From an uncultured Alistipes sp. (lineage in GTDB: Bacteria > Bacteroidota > Bacteroidia > Bacteroidales > UBA932): DNA of 20,327 nt. The notes below the pieces were generated by a model. That model ran no database searches. It was not told the origin of the DNA and saw nothing but the letters and a program-made list of their open reading frames with translations. The translations under genes and the position numbers were made by a program. Where the stretch lies: NCBI GenBank assembly GCA_900544175.1, contig UQUN01000036.1:1-20327 (forward strand). Direction: 5' to 3'. This document shows, piece after piece, positions 1 through 8,443 of the stretch (positions are counted from its first letter, which is position 1; the number at the start of each line of letters is the position of its first letter).

Positions 1-173
1 CTGCAATCGGGCATCCGGATATGTGGTCAGCTTGCAGCCGGCATGCCACCCGTGACGGCGTAAGTGGCTTTAGGAGAGGCTTCTTGCGATCCAGGGGGCA
101 TCCCCACTGAAAATCGACTGAACTTGAAAGAGGTAGCAGTCCGTATGTACCGTAAGTGATTTCCCCCGATGAC

Positions 174-210
174 AAAAAAAGAGACTGCGCCTATTTTGAC
201 ACAGCCTCTT
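174..210 (-). terminator. Intrinsic terminator of tRNA-Leu
   Basis: Read on the minus strand, a 13-bp stem (198-210 pairing with 179-191, including a few G-T pairs) closes a 6-base loop at 192-197. The stem is followed by a run of T (complement of the A run at 174-180). It begins 10 bases downstream of the tRNA-Leu 3' end, so it is the natural Rho-independent end of that transcript. It could also end read-through transcription from the protease gene upstream of the tRNA. Confidence 0.85.
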
Positions 211-219
211 CCGACTGGG

Positions 220-304
220 TGCCCGGAACAGGACTCGAACCTGCACAGCCTTGCGGCCACTAGTCCCTGAAACTAGCGTGTCTACCAATTTCACCATCCG
301 GGCA
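220..304 (-). tRNA. tRNA-Leu (anticodon CAG)
   Basis: The minus strand at about 220-303 folds as a class II tRNA. A 7-bp acceptor stem pairs GCCCGGA (297-303) with TCCGGGC (221-227), and the discriminator is A at 220. The anticodon stem CTAGT/ACTAG holds the loop TTCAGGG, whose anticodon is CAG (plus-strand ctg at 267-269). A long variable arm and a T-loop of type GTTCGAGTC are present. The long arm and anticodon identify leucine, decoding CUG codons. The 3' CCA is not encoded: the bases after the discriminator are CCC. Small open frames that run across this stretch are artefacts of the tRNA. Confidence 0.96.
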
Positions 305-313
305 GACACTATC

Positions 314-329
314 TTGATACTTTTATCAA
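314..329 (-). repeat. Perfect inverted repeat in tRNA-Leu leader
   Basis: TTGATA and TATCAA are separated by 4 bases, giving a perfect 6-bp dyad. It lies between the proposed promoter at 338-368 and the tRNA 5' end at 303. It would start one or two bases after the expected transcription start. It could be a 5'-leader hairpin or a protein-binding palindrome. The sequence alone does not decide between these. Confidence 0.5.
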
Positions 330-337
330 CGGGAGTG

Positions 338-368
338 CAAAGATAGTACTTTTTTCACAACTTGCAAG
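338..368 (-). promoter_or_regulatory. Bacteroidota-type promoter of tRNA-Leu
   Basis: On the minus strand a perfect -7 element TATCTTTG (consensus TAnnTTTG, plus-strand 338-345) is preceded, after 19 bases, by CTTG (365-368), a near match to the -33 element TTTG. This is the housekeeping sigma (RpoD/SigABfr-type) promoter layout of Bacteroides relatives. Transcription would start near 331, about 28 bases before the mature tRNA-Leu. It is the best promoter match in the window. Confidence 0.75.
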
Positions 369-376
369 AAAATCTT

Positions 377-1993
377 TCAATCCGGAGTGACACTGACCGG
401 TTCTATTCCGGATGCCTCGACGATTACATTGTCTATGGGTGCTATGAGAGGATAGAACGCATTGTCATCCAACGGTGAATAACGTCCTATAAGAGCACGC
501 AGCTGCGTAAGCACGATTTCTCCGGATATTTTCCATTGATCCCGATCCACGGATACCCCCTGACGCGACAGATAATCCAGAAAGCCATCCTCAAGTCCCA
601 TACTGTCCAGCAGGGTAATCAGGCTGTCCAGTGTAGTCGCACGCCTCAACTGCTTCCTGTACCGGTCGGCAACTTCCGATGAATACTTGACTGTCAACGC
701 CTGCCTGTTGATACGCACAAGCAGGTCCGTGACACCCACCGTATCTATGGGCACGAATACATCCGGGATAATGCCTCCTCCACCGTAGACCACCTTTCCT
801 TTCGGCGTGACATATTTCAGGGAGTCGTTGCGGACAATGCTGTCGGCGTCGGTCATCTCTCCATGACGGTAACGTTCGTAGATGTCATACATATAATCGG
901 TGCCTCCCGGTGTGTATGGCTTCTGTATACAGCGTCCCGTAGCCGTATAGAAACGGGCGACAGTAAGACGGATGCCTGAATTGTCAGTAAAGTATATAGG
1001 TTCCTGCACCATTCCCTTGCCATAGGTACGACGGCCGTATATTGTGGCCCGGTCATTGTCCTGCATGGCCCCGGCGAAAATCTCACTTGATGAGGCGCTG
1101 CTTTCATTGACCAGAACGGAAAGGCGGACATTCTGACATTTTCCGCTGCCGTCGGCATAGAAGTTCTGACGCGGACGGTGGGCGCCTTCCATATAGACAA
1201 TCAGACTGCCCTCCGGAAGAAACTCATTGGACAGGAGCAGGGCCTGATCCAGATAGCCACCTGTATTGTCCCTGAGATCGAAGATAAGCCTTCTCATACC
1301 CGCTTTCTGCAACTCCGGCAATGCAGCCTCGAACTCGCTGTAACTGGTTCTTGTAAATTTTGAAAGCTTCATGTAGCCGGTCGTGTCATCTATCATATAT
1401 GCTACATCCACGCTTTTCATAGGTATCCTGTCCCTTACCACATCGAAAGCCACCATCTCGCCGCCGCGCATGATGTCCAGATGCACCTTGGTTCCGGAAA
1501 CACCCTTTAGCATTCCTACAAGAGAATCCTGCGGCAGCCCGACACCAGCCACATTCCGTCCGTCAACGGACATGATACGGTCACCTGAAAGCAGACCGGC
1601 CCTTTCCGAAGGTCCGCCTGCTATTACATTGATGACTATTGCCGTGTCCTCGGGGACATTGAACGTGATACCTATACCGTCGAAATTGCCCTCCAGTTCG
1701 GCATTAGCCTCCTCCAGGCTCTTGGGCGGCAGGTAGACCGAATGGGGATCAAGTTCCCCCATTATCACAGGAAGAATCTCCTCGGTCACTTTCTCATAAT
1801 CTATACTGTCCACATAGTTGCGGTCTATCTGCTCCAGAACCAGCAACAGCTTGTCCCAGCCATGACTTGTCCCGGGCATGTTCCGTCGGCCGGGCAGTCT
1901 GTCCATAAGATTGGCCAGGATAGCTCCAGCCATAATCAGAATCAGAGACCAGAGGACAAATCTGAGAATCCTGTATCTATCGTAAGACGGCAT
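377..1993 (-). CDS. ctpA: S41-family C-terminal processing protease (Ctp/Tsp type)
   Basis: A 538-residue serine protease of MEROPS family S41. Such enzymes act in the periplasm and cut proteins near their C-termini. Order of parts: one N-terminal membrane segment (about 10-31); a helical region; a PDZ domain (about 95-190) that includes EGNFDGIGI and GPSERAGLLSGDRI; and the tail-specific protease core (about 200-420). Aligned by eye to E. coli Tsp (S430, D441, K455), the catalytic pair is S301 in SASSSEIF and K326 in TYGKG, with D312 also conserved. The substrate-strand residues RDNTGGYL are present at 241-248. Residues after about 430 form a helical tail. The start is 2 bp after the stop of the dCMP deaminase gene, so the two are probably co-transcribed. 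No defect is seen. The substrate is unknown. Confidence 0.95.
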   Translation of the reverse strand: MPSYDRYRILRFVLWSLILIMAGAILANLMDRLPGRRNMPGTSHGWDKLLLVLEQIDRNYVDSIDYEKVTEEILPVIMGELDPHSVYLPPKSLEEANAELEGNFDGIGITFNVPEDTAIVINVIAGGPSERAGLLSGDRIMSVDGRNVAGVGLPQDSLVGMLKGVSGTKVHLDIMRGGEMVAFDVVRDRIPMKSVDVAYMIDDTTGYMKLSKFTRTSYSEFEAALPELQKAGMRRLIFDLRDNTGGYLDQALLLSNEFLPEGSLIVYMEGAHRPRQNFYADGSGKCQNVRLSVLVNESSASSSEIFAGAMQDNDRATIYGRRTYGKGMVQEPIYFTDNSGIRLTVARFYTATGRCIQKPYTPGGTDYMYDIYERYRHGEMTDADSIVRNDSLKYVTPKGKVVYGGGGIIPDVFVPIDTVGVTDLLVRINRQALTVKYSSEVADRYRKQLRRATTLDSLITLLDSMGLEDGFLDYLSRQGVSVDRDQWKISGEIVLTQLRALIGRYSPLDDNAFYPLIAPIDNVIVEASGIEPVSVTPD

Positions 1994-1995
1994 GG

Positions 1996-2418
1996 TTACA
2001 GCATATCATATTTGCAGACCTCGATTCCGGCTCTGCGCAACAGCTCGATGCCGTCACGCACGCTGTACTCGATCATATACACAACTCTCTTGATACCGGC
2101 CTGGATTATCAGTTTCGCACATTCCATACAAGGTGCGTCAGTGACATACAGGGTGGCACCATCGCTATTATTGCCTGACTTGGCCACCTTTGTGATGGCA
2201 TTGGCCTCGGCATGAAGCACATAAGGTTTTGTCTTACCCGTCATGCCATCCTCGCATACATTCTCGAAGCCGGCAGGGGTTCCGTTGAAGCCGTCAGAGA
2301 TGATCATACGGTCCTTGACCAGCAGGGCACCTACCTTCCTGCGCGTACAGTAGGAGTTCCTGGCCCAGACCCTCGCCATTTCCAGGTAGCTGCGGTCAAA
2401 CTGTTCCTGTTTATCCAT
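1996..2418 (-). CDS. Deoxycytidylate (dCMP) deaminase, ComEB type
   Basis: A 140-residue zinc-dependent cytidine/deoxycytidylate deaminase. It converts dCMP to dUMP and so feeds thymidylate synthesis in the cytosol. The zinc site is complete: H69 and catalytic E71 in HAEANA, then C97 and C100 in PCMEC. The TRRKVGALLVKD and GFNGTPAGFENVCE blocks of the dCMP subfamily are present, which favours dCMP over free cytidine or tRNA-adenosine as substrate. The length is typical. It sits 6 bp after the acyl-CoA synthetase stop and 2 bp before the protease start, so it is inside the operon although it has no functional link to the envelope genes around it. Confidence 0.93.
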   Translation of the reverse strand: MDKQEQFDRSYLEMARVWARNSYCTRRKVGALLVKDRMIISDGFNGTPAGFENVCEDGMTGKTKPYVLHAEANAITKVAKSGNNSDGATLYVTDAPCMECAKLIIQAGIKRVVYMIEYSVRDGIELLRRAGIEVCKYDML

Positions 2419-2424
2419 ATGGTT

Positions 2425-4089
2425 CTAATTATTGGTTCTCTGATATAGATAACGTTTTATACTTTTCTTTGGAGTCTTCTCGAATTCCTCGGGGAAAAGT
2501 TCCACTGCACCGACCTTGCAATAATTAGGCATATGGACATTCATTTCCTTGATATTCTGCTGTATTTTAGCCAGAAGTTCGTCCTTGGACAGTCCGTCTG
2601 CCTCAGCCATCTCTGAATCCGGATAAACCAGAGCCTTGAGACCGCCGTTATCCTCTATGACAAGAGACTCCACGACATAAGGCATATTGTTGATTTCTCC
2701 TTCAATCTCCTCAGGATAGATATTCTGCCCGGAAGGTCCCAGAATCATGCTCTTGCAGCGTCCCTTGATGAACAGGAATCCTTCGGAGTCGATGACTCCC
2801 ATGTCACCTGTACGGAACCATCCGTCCTCGGTGAATGCCTCTGCCGTAGCCTCCTCGTTCTTGTAGTGGCCGATAAATACATTATCGCCCTTGACCAGAA
2901 TCTCGCCGGGAATATTGGCAGGATCGGAGGAGTCAATCATAATCTGCATCCTCGGGGCCGCTTTGCCGCATGAATACAGCTTGGTTTTATCCCAGCGCGC
3001 GTAGGTGATGATAGGGCCGCACTCTGTCATACCGTAGCCTACTGTGAAACGGAATCCTATACGGCGGAAGAACGCCTCGGCCTCGCGGTTGAATGCAGCT
3101 CCACCTATGATGACCTCGTCGAACTTGCCTCCGAAAGCCTCGTCAAGCTGTTTGTTGATTTTCTTGAGGATCTTCTCGTCGATTACGGGAAGCCTGAGCA
3201 ACAGGCGGATATCCCGGCGGTTGATGATAGGTTCGAGTTTTTTCTTGTATATCTTTTCAATGACCAGAGGAACTGTGACAATCAGATCCGGCCGGACCTT
3301 TCCCATGGCGTCCAGAATGATCTTGGGCGTAGGAAGACGGGTAAGGAAATGCACATGGCTGCCGGAGCAGAACTCCACAAGGAACTCGAACATCATACCG
3401 TACATATGGGCCGTAGGCAGCATGGAGACGCAGTTGGAAGCATTGTCAAGATGCCCGTGCACCTCAAATCCGAACAGCACGTTGGAGAGCAAGGAGCGGT
3501 ACGGAAGCATGACACCCTTGGAGAAGCCGGATGTCCCTGATGTATAGTTGATCATGGCCAGCTCCTCCGGAGAGTCCTCGTAGTAACTGACACACTCCGG
3601 ATGGAAGCTGCGGGGGTATTTCTTGCCGAACAGTTCGTTCAGATGCTCCCGCGTGTAAGTTATCTTGTCATTCTTCGCATACAGGAGAGAAAAGTCATTC
3701 ATGAGGATAATGGCATCCAGTCCAGGCATCTCGGACTGCGAGAGCCCGTCCCAGACCATATCTCCCACGAACAGGACTCTGGATTCGGAATGGTTTACCA
3801 GATGATATATATTACTGCTCTTGAACTCATGGAGCAGAGGCACAGGCACGGCACCGTATGTCAGTGCCGCGAGAAACGAGACCGCCCAGTTGGCCTGATT
3901 GCGGGAGCAGATTGCTATCTTGTCCCCCCGCTGCAGACCGCACATCTCCAGCATGATGTGTATCTTCTCTATTCTGCGGGCTACATCCCTGTAATACAGT
4001 GTCACACCATTAAAGTCGGACAGTGCCGGACAGTCCCAGTTTTTCTTTATACTTTCCTCAATGATCTTGTTTAACGATTCAGGTTTCAT
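2425..4089 (-). CDS. AMP-binding acyl-CoA synthetase/ligase-like protein
   Basis: A 554-residue member of the ANL adenylate-forming superfamily, closest in layout to long-chain fatty acyl-CoA synthetases, which activate a fatty acid with ATP and then CoA. Visible motifs, numbered from the ATG: ATP loop YTSGTSGFSKG at 182-192, A5 block YGMTECGP at 352-359, TGDMG at 427-431, and hinge-region KGR at 442-444. The C-terminal subdomain ends in TPKKSIKRYLY. In the usual TPTLKVKR motif the Lys that assists adenylation lies where this protein has Ser, with Lys one residue before and two after. The ATG at 4087-4089 is chosen as start. A TTG at 4108-4110 would add 7 residues but overlaps the stop of the ABC exporter gene. 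Substrate is inferred only. Confidence 0.88.
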   Translation of the reverse strand: MKPESLNKIIEESIKKNWDCPALSDFNGVTLYYRDVARRIEKIHIMLEMCGLQRGDKIAICSRNQANWAVSFLAALTYGAVPVPLLHEFKSSNIYHLVNHSESRVLFVGDMVWDGLSQSEMPGLDAIILMNDFSLLYAKNDKITYTREHLNELFGKKYPRSFHPECVSYYEDSPEELAMINYTSGTSGFSKGVMLPYRSLLSNVLFGFEVHGHLDNASNCVSMLPTAHMYGMMFEFLVEFCSGSHVHFLTRLPTPKIILDAMGKVRPDLIVTVPLVIEKIYKKKLEPIINRRDIRLLLRLPVIDEKILKKINKQLDEAFGGKFDEVIIGGAAFNREAEAFFRRIGFRFTVGYGMTECGPIITYARWDKTKLYSCGKAAPRMQIMIDSSDPANIPGEILVKGDNVFIGHYKNEEATAEAFTEDGWFRTGDMGVIDSEGFLFIKGRCKSMILGPSGQNIYPEEIEGEINNMPYVVESLVIEDNGGLKALVYPDSEMAEADGLSKDELLAKIQQNIKEMNVHMPNYCKVGAVELFPEEFEKTPKKSIKRYLYQRTNN

Positions 4090-4106
4090 ACATTTGGTTT
4101 TAATTG

Positions 4107-5930
4107 TCAAAAAGTCTGCATGTCACACAGATGCGAGTACAAGCCACCTGTTCTCAGCAACTCGGCATGAGTGCCCCGCTCCACTATACGGCCCTCCTTC
4201 ATGACGATGATCTCATCAGCATGCTGTATGGTGGACAATCTGTGCGCTATCACTATGGATGTCCTGTTCTTCATGAGATTGGTCAATGCATCCTGCACCA
4301 GGCGTTCGCTTTCCGTATCAAGAGCCGACGTGGCCTCGTCGAGAATCATGATAGGAGGATTCTTGAGCACGGCCCTCGCAATGGCTATCCTCTGCCGCTG
4401 GCCACCGGAGAGCTTTCCTCCCCGGTCACCGATACAGGTGTCGTAACCATGCTCCATCTGCATGATGAAGTCATGGGCATTGGCGATTCTGGCCGCACGC
4501 ATGACTTCCTCCTCGGAGACGTTCTCCATTCCGAATGTTATATTGTTCCGGACAGTATCATTGAACAGGATAGCCTCCTGCGTAACCACACCCATCAGTG
4601 ATATAAGCTCCTTGGGATAATACTGCCGGATATCCACTCCGTCTATGAAAATACCACCTTCGTTCACATCATAGAACCTGGGCAGCAGGTCTACGAGCGT
4701 GGACTTGCCGGCACCTGACGGTCCTACTACAGCCACCATGCGCCCTTTCTGGATAGTAAGGTTGATGTCCTTCAGAACATAGTCGTTAGAATACCTGAAA
4801 GATACGCCACGGTACTCTATCGAGTGGTTGAACTCCGAGACATGCACCGGATTGTCCGCCTTACGGATCGAAGGCACAGCATCCAGGATGGCAAATATCC
4901 TGTTGCCGGACACAAGCCCCTTCTGGACGCTGGAGTATGCGGCGGCAATGGCCTTGGAAGGTTCCAGGACTCTCCAGTAGAATGCTATGTATACGATAAA
5001 ATCAGAGAGTCCCATGCCGAGTTCTCCGCGCATCTGGAGCACACCGCCATAAAAAAGCACGGCCGCAGCCACCGAGATGCCGAGGAACTCCGACAACGGA
5101 GAAGCAAGCTCCTGACGGGAGTACATGGCCCTGCTGACGGCCTTGTGTTCCTCATTAGTCTTGTCGAAACTGTCGCGGACATATTTCTGCGCATTGAAAG
5201 CCTTGATGATCCTTATGCCTGATATGGCTTCCTCGAAATGGCTTATGATTCTGCCCATGAGAGCCTGGGTACGGGTGGCTCCGCGCTTGAGCTTGCGGCT
5301 CACTGCGCCTATGACAAAAGCAGACACAGGCAGAGTGATCAATGTCAGGACAGTAAGCTTCGGCGACATATAAAAAAGTCCTGCCATGAAGCCGATTATC
5401 AGAAGCGGCTCCCTGAACAGTATATGGAAACTGCTCGCCACACTGTTCTGCACCTCATTGACGTCATTGGACACACTGGAAAGTATATCCCCCTTGCGCT
5501 GCTCCTGGAAATAATCCACATTGAGTCTCGTTATCTTGTTGAAAAGATCCGTGCGGATATTCTTCATCACATAAGTCTTCATGTTGACCAGAATCTTCTG
5601 GGACAGGAAACGCGTGAGATTGGACAGCAACGATGTCACTATCAGCACCAGACATACGAACAGCAGGCCGCGCAAAGCTCCGCTGGCCTCCATTATCCTG
5701 GTCAGGTAATACTGGAACACCCCGTAGAAATACTCCACACTGAACGAAAAGTCCGGCATGACGGAATACTTCTCCACGGCATCCGGACTGAACAGAACCT
5801 CCACCAGAGGCTTTACCAGTGCGTAGTTGACAACTCCGAAAATTACCGACAGTATTGAGAATACCAGATACCCGGGCCAGAATCTACTGTAGGGCCTGGC
5901 ATATGACAGAATCCTTTTAAAAGCTTTCAT
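4107..5930 (-). CDS. MsbA-like ABC exporter (fused membrane and ATPase domains)
   Basis: A 607-residue half-transporter that should work as a homodimer in the inner membrane. The transmembrane domain (about 1-340) contains roughly six hydrophobic segments, starting near 18-45 and 86-106. The ATPase domain (about 370-600) is complete: Walker A GPSGAGKST 403-411, Q-loop Q451, signature LSGGQ 507-511, Walker B IMILDE 527-532, D-loop SALD 535-538, and switch H563. The family includes MsbA, the lipid A-core flippase, and multidrug exporters. The next gene encodes an acyl-CoA synthetase and kdsD lies upstream in the same orientation, so a lipid or lipid A substrate is attractive, but this is inference. 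It lies 19 bp after the small membrane protein gene. Confidence 0.94.
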   Translation of the reverse strand: MKAFKRILSYARPYSRFWPGYLVFSILSVIFGVVNYALVKPLVEVLFSPDAVEKYSVMPDFSFSVEYFYGVFQYYLTRIMEASGALRGLLFVCLVLIVTSLLSNLTRFLSQKILVNMKTYVMKNIRTDLFNKITRLNVDYFQEQRKGDILSSVSNDVNEVQNSVASSFHILFREPLLIIGFMAGLFYMSPKLTVLTLITLPVSAFVIGAVSRKLKRGATRTQALMGRIISHFEEAISGIRIIKAFNAQKYVRDSFDKTNEEHKAVSRAMYSRQELASPLSEFLGISVAAAVLFYGGVLQMRGELGMGLSDFIVYIAFYWRVLEPSKAIAAAYSSVQKGLVSGNRIFAILDAVPSIRKADNPVHVSEFNHSIEYRGVSFRYSNDYVLKDINLTIQKGRMVAVVGPSGAGKSTLVDLLPRFYDVNEGGIFIDGVDIRQYYPKELISLMGVVTQEAILFNDTVRNNITFGMENVSEEEVMRAARIANAHDFIMQMEHGYDTCIGDRGGKLSGGQRQRIAIARAVLKNPPIMILDEATSALDTESERLVQDALTNLMKNRTSIVIAHRLSTIQHADEIIVMKEGRIVERGTHAELLRTGGLYSHLCDMQTF

Positions 5931-5949
5931 TCACTTGATTTGTTTTCCA

Positions 5950-6195
5950 TTACTTATTTTCATCCACTTCCTCATAGTCCACGTATTCGCCTACATCGCG
6001 TCCTATGATCTTGCCGTCCGGCGCTGTATTGTCCTTGCCGGACACTGACACCTCCCCTTCCCTGGACCTGCCGTGCCTGAACCTGTCCGGGCCTCCTGCC
6101 CTGCGATGCAGAAGCCTGAGCAACAGCAACGGTACGGCTACAATTGCCGCCAATCCAAACACCAATATAAGTAACAGAACATTCAATATTCCCAT
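5950..6195 (-). CDS. Small membrane protein, DUF4834-like
   Basis: An 81-residue protein with one N-terminal membrane helix (about 4-27), a basic cluster just after it (RLLHRR 27-32), a polar linker, and an acidic tail with VGEYVDYEEVDE at 68-79. The helix followed by the YVDYEEV-type tail recalls the Bacteroidota family annotated DUF4834, whose function is unknown. That assignment is from memory and should be checked by profile search. By the positive-inside rule the tail should be cytoplasmic. It lies 5 bp after the 742-residue protein and 19 bp before the ABC exporter, so all three are probably made together. Confidence 0.75.
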   Translation of the reverse strand: MGILNVLLLILVFGLAAIVAVPLLLLRLLHRRAGGPDRFRHGRSREGEVSVSGKDNTAPDGKIIGRDVGEYVDYEEVDENK

Positions 6196-6200
6196 AATAA

Positions 6201-8429
6201 CTATTTTCTTCTGAACGAGCCGTCTTCCAGGTCGAGAATCATTTCCCTACCATCCGCAGTCGTAACACTGACCTCATGGCCGGACACCGGCTCGACAACT
6301 GTATCCTTCCTGAGTTTCCGTTTTTTGGAGAAATCCGCACATATCGTGCCACCGGCATCGTATATCATAGTCTGGTATGCTGTACGGACTACCCAGTACA
6401 CGCTTCCTCCGACCTCTATCATCTCAGGCAGCGCAAGTATGCGCTCACTGGACGTGATGTCCTTCCATATCCCGCTCTTACGGCCGTCAATACCGTATTG
6501 CGCCACTGTATTGTCAGTATGGAGCACCATCATCGTATAGTTCTTGTCACCCTTGAAATCATATACGTCGGGACCGAGGAGTATCTCCTTGCCGAGAGTT
6601 ATGGGGAAATCCTCCACAATCCGTCCAAGGCGGTCATAGAGAAAGACTTTGTTTCCTGAGCCGAACAGCATCTGGAGCTTGTTGTTCTTCAGGTAGTCTA
6701 TCTGCCGCACAGTACCGCACAGCGGAGTCTTGAAACTGACAGTCCACACCGGCTTGCGGGCACTGTTCAGAAGACGCAGACTGTTGTTGCCCAGCTGCTC
6801 CAGATAATTAGTCGATCCGTCGATGAAATTCTTCACGGGGAACGGTCCTTTCGGCACCTGGACAGGTGTATCGTCCACTATCACCCCCGCTACGACCGTC
6901 CCCGGCTGCGGAAGAGACTCAAGATCCTCCGAATAGAATGTAGACCTTATGCCTAAAGCCTGTTCCTCAGGATACATGTTGAGACAGAACAGTTCGAAAT
7001 TGTGCCTGCCGAAAGCCTGGGACATCGTCCTGGAATAGGGCTCACGGAAAAGAGCGGCGATCGAATCAGCGCATTTGCCAGTGTTGACCATCATGGAGAG
7101 GCACGATATCTTCCTCAATTCTTCTGCGGCAGGTGTCTGCTCCATATAATCCTGCAACGAGAACATCGTACCTCGCTTCAGTCCGCCTCTGAGATAGGAC
7201 AATTCCTCCTCACCTCCCACCAGAAGCCAGCCATCCAGCACGCAGCAGAACTCCTCGGACGAAGGTCTGAAAATTTCCCCTAACAGAGCCGGTATGTAGC
7301 CGGCATACCTGTATTTACAGACGGAATCGCCTACATTGCCGACAGCCCTGGTGTCCCCGACCTTGACTGCAAGCACCCGCCTTGCACCTCCCATATCGAA
7401 CGAGAACACAGATATCTCACTGATACCAAGAGATGAAGCGAATTCAGCCGTCGTCATGTCATTGCCTGAGTCCCGGCTGGCGACAGCATTGACGTAATCA
7501 TAATCCTTCTTCTTTCCGCGGGCGGCCACATATACGGCATAGGCATCCATAAAGTCCTTCCAGTCTGTTATTGGGAGCGACAGAAGAGACGATGTCCCAT
7601 AGGGTGCGACGGAGTACACCTGCGGCTTGCGCCCGCGCTGGGTCCGCAGAACATCCGAGAATTTTCCGTCCTGTCTCACGCATACCGAACGTCCCTCTGC
7701 CGACAGAGTCCCGTCCGTACTTCCGATGCCGAAAGCTGCCCAGTCCGCAAAATTCTGGAAAAAGGCGGCGTCTCCGACATGTTTTCTGTCGGCCGCACCC
7801 GAGAACAGTTTGCCGAGATTGGCAAAATTGACGTGTATCACTCCACAGTCGGACTTCACCCCGGTTATTCCGTCGTACATCGGCTCGTCCTTTATGGACA
7901 TTCCGTTCTCAAGGTGACGAAGGGAAGACTCGACGATAACCAATGACGGACTTGCTATCAGAAACTTTCCATAGACAGCGAAAGAAGCGTCAGGTACAGC
8001 GGACTTGTGAACCACGACACTGCCGTACCGCTTGTCGATGATACCCCGGCATTTGTCCAGTATCCCGTCCATGAAGGAAGCAGCATCCACATCATCCGGT
8101 ATGGACAGCACCAGAAGAGGAGACACCGAATTCTTGCTGGAATAATGCATGGACAAAGCAGCCTCCCATCCTGACGCGGCAGGAGGAATGCACCCGGCCA
8201 GTCTGCCGAGCGCACTCTCCTCGTCCGTCAAATTCCTGATCTCCGATAATGAACCGGCTTCAAAGAGGAATATGGCATCGGATGGAACTGCCTCCACTCC
8301 GTCTGTAAGCCGGTCCGTCCTTACAGTCTCCTCTCCGCTGTCGAAGAACAGCGTACAGAAAAGCCAGCCTATACCTGCCATCAGCGCAACAGCTATGACA
8401 GTGCAGATAATTATACTCCTCCTGTTCAT
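6201..8429 (-). CDS. Membrane-anchored protein of unknown function with C-terminal propeller-like repeats
   Basis: A 742-residue protein I do not recognise as a named family. It starts with an uncleaved-looking signal anchor (about 6-27), so most of it should be periplasmic. The N-terminal two thirds have mixed alpha/beta character, beginning with VPSDAIFLFEAG. The last 195 residues carry five similar short motifs (hydrophobic-Tyr/Leu-Asp/Asn, Gly, then a strand) near 553, 598, 645, 690 and 732. A period of about 42-47 residues suits blades of a beta-propeller or PQQ-like fold. It lies 14 bp after the FKBP gene and 5 bp before the small membrane protein, in an envelope-type operon. A scaffold or assembly role is possible but unproven. 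Confidence 0.8.
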   Translation of the reverse strand: MNRRSIIICTVIAVALMAGIGWLFCTLFFDSGEETVRTDRLTDGVEAVPSDAIFLFEAGSLSEIRNLTDEESALGRLAGCIPPAASGWEAALSMHYSSKNSVSPLLVLSIPDDVDAASFMDGILDKCRGIIDKRYGSVVVHKSAVPDASFAVYGKFLIASPSLVIVESSLRHLENGMSIKDEPMYDGITGVKSDCGVIHVNFANLGKLFSGAADRKHVGDAAFFQNFADWAAFGIGSTDGTLSAEGRSVCVRQDGKFSDVLRTQRGRKPQVYSVAPYGTSSLLSLPITDWKDFMDAYAVYVAARGKKKDYDYVNAVASRDSGNDMTTAEFASSLGISEISVFSFDMGGARRVLAVKVGDTRAVGNVGDSVCKYRYAGYIPALLGEIFRPSSEEFCCVLDGWLLVGGEEELSYLRGGLKRGTMFSLQDYMEQTPAAEELRKISCLSMMVNTGKCADSIAALFREPYSRTMSQAFGRHNFELFCLNMYPEEQALGIRSTFYSEDLESLPQPGTVVAGVIVDDTPVQVPKGPFPVKNFIDGSTNYLEQLGNNSLRLLNSARKPVWTVSFKTPLCGTVRQIDYLKNNKLQMLFGSGNKVFLYDRLGRIVEDFPITLGKEILLGPDVYDFKGDKNYTMMVLHTDNTVAQYGIDGRKSGIWKDITSSERILALPEMIEVGGSVYWVVRTAYQTMIYDAGGTICADFSKKRKLRKDTVVEPVSGHEVSVTTADGREMILDLEDGSFRRK

Positions 8430-8443
8430 CGGATCTCAAAAGC

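Noticed and set aside
1..37. CTGCAA (1-6) and TTGCAG (32-37) as a possible terminal inverted repeat
   Set aside because: Six bases with a 25-base gap are easily found by chance, and no transposase is near.
1..63. Plus-strand frame open from the window edge to a TAA at 61-63, possibly the end of a gene
   Set aside because: Only 20 codons are visible, with no recognisable motif. A chance frame of this length is expected.
27..309. Two open frames of 77-79 codons on the minus strand across the tRNA-Leu
   Set aside because: Their first third is the translated tRNA, a well-known false protein. The remainder crosses the terminator and has no RBS or recognisable domain.
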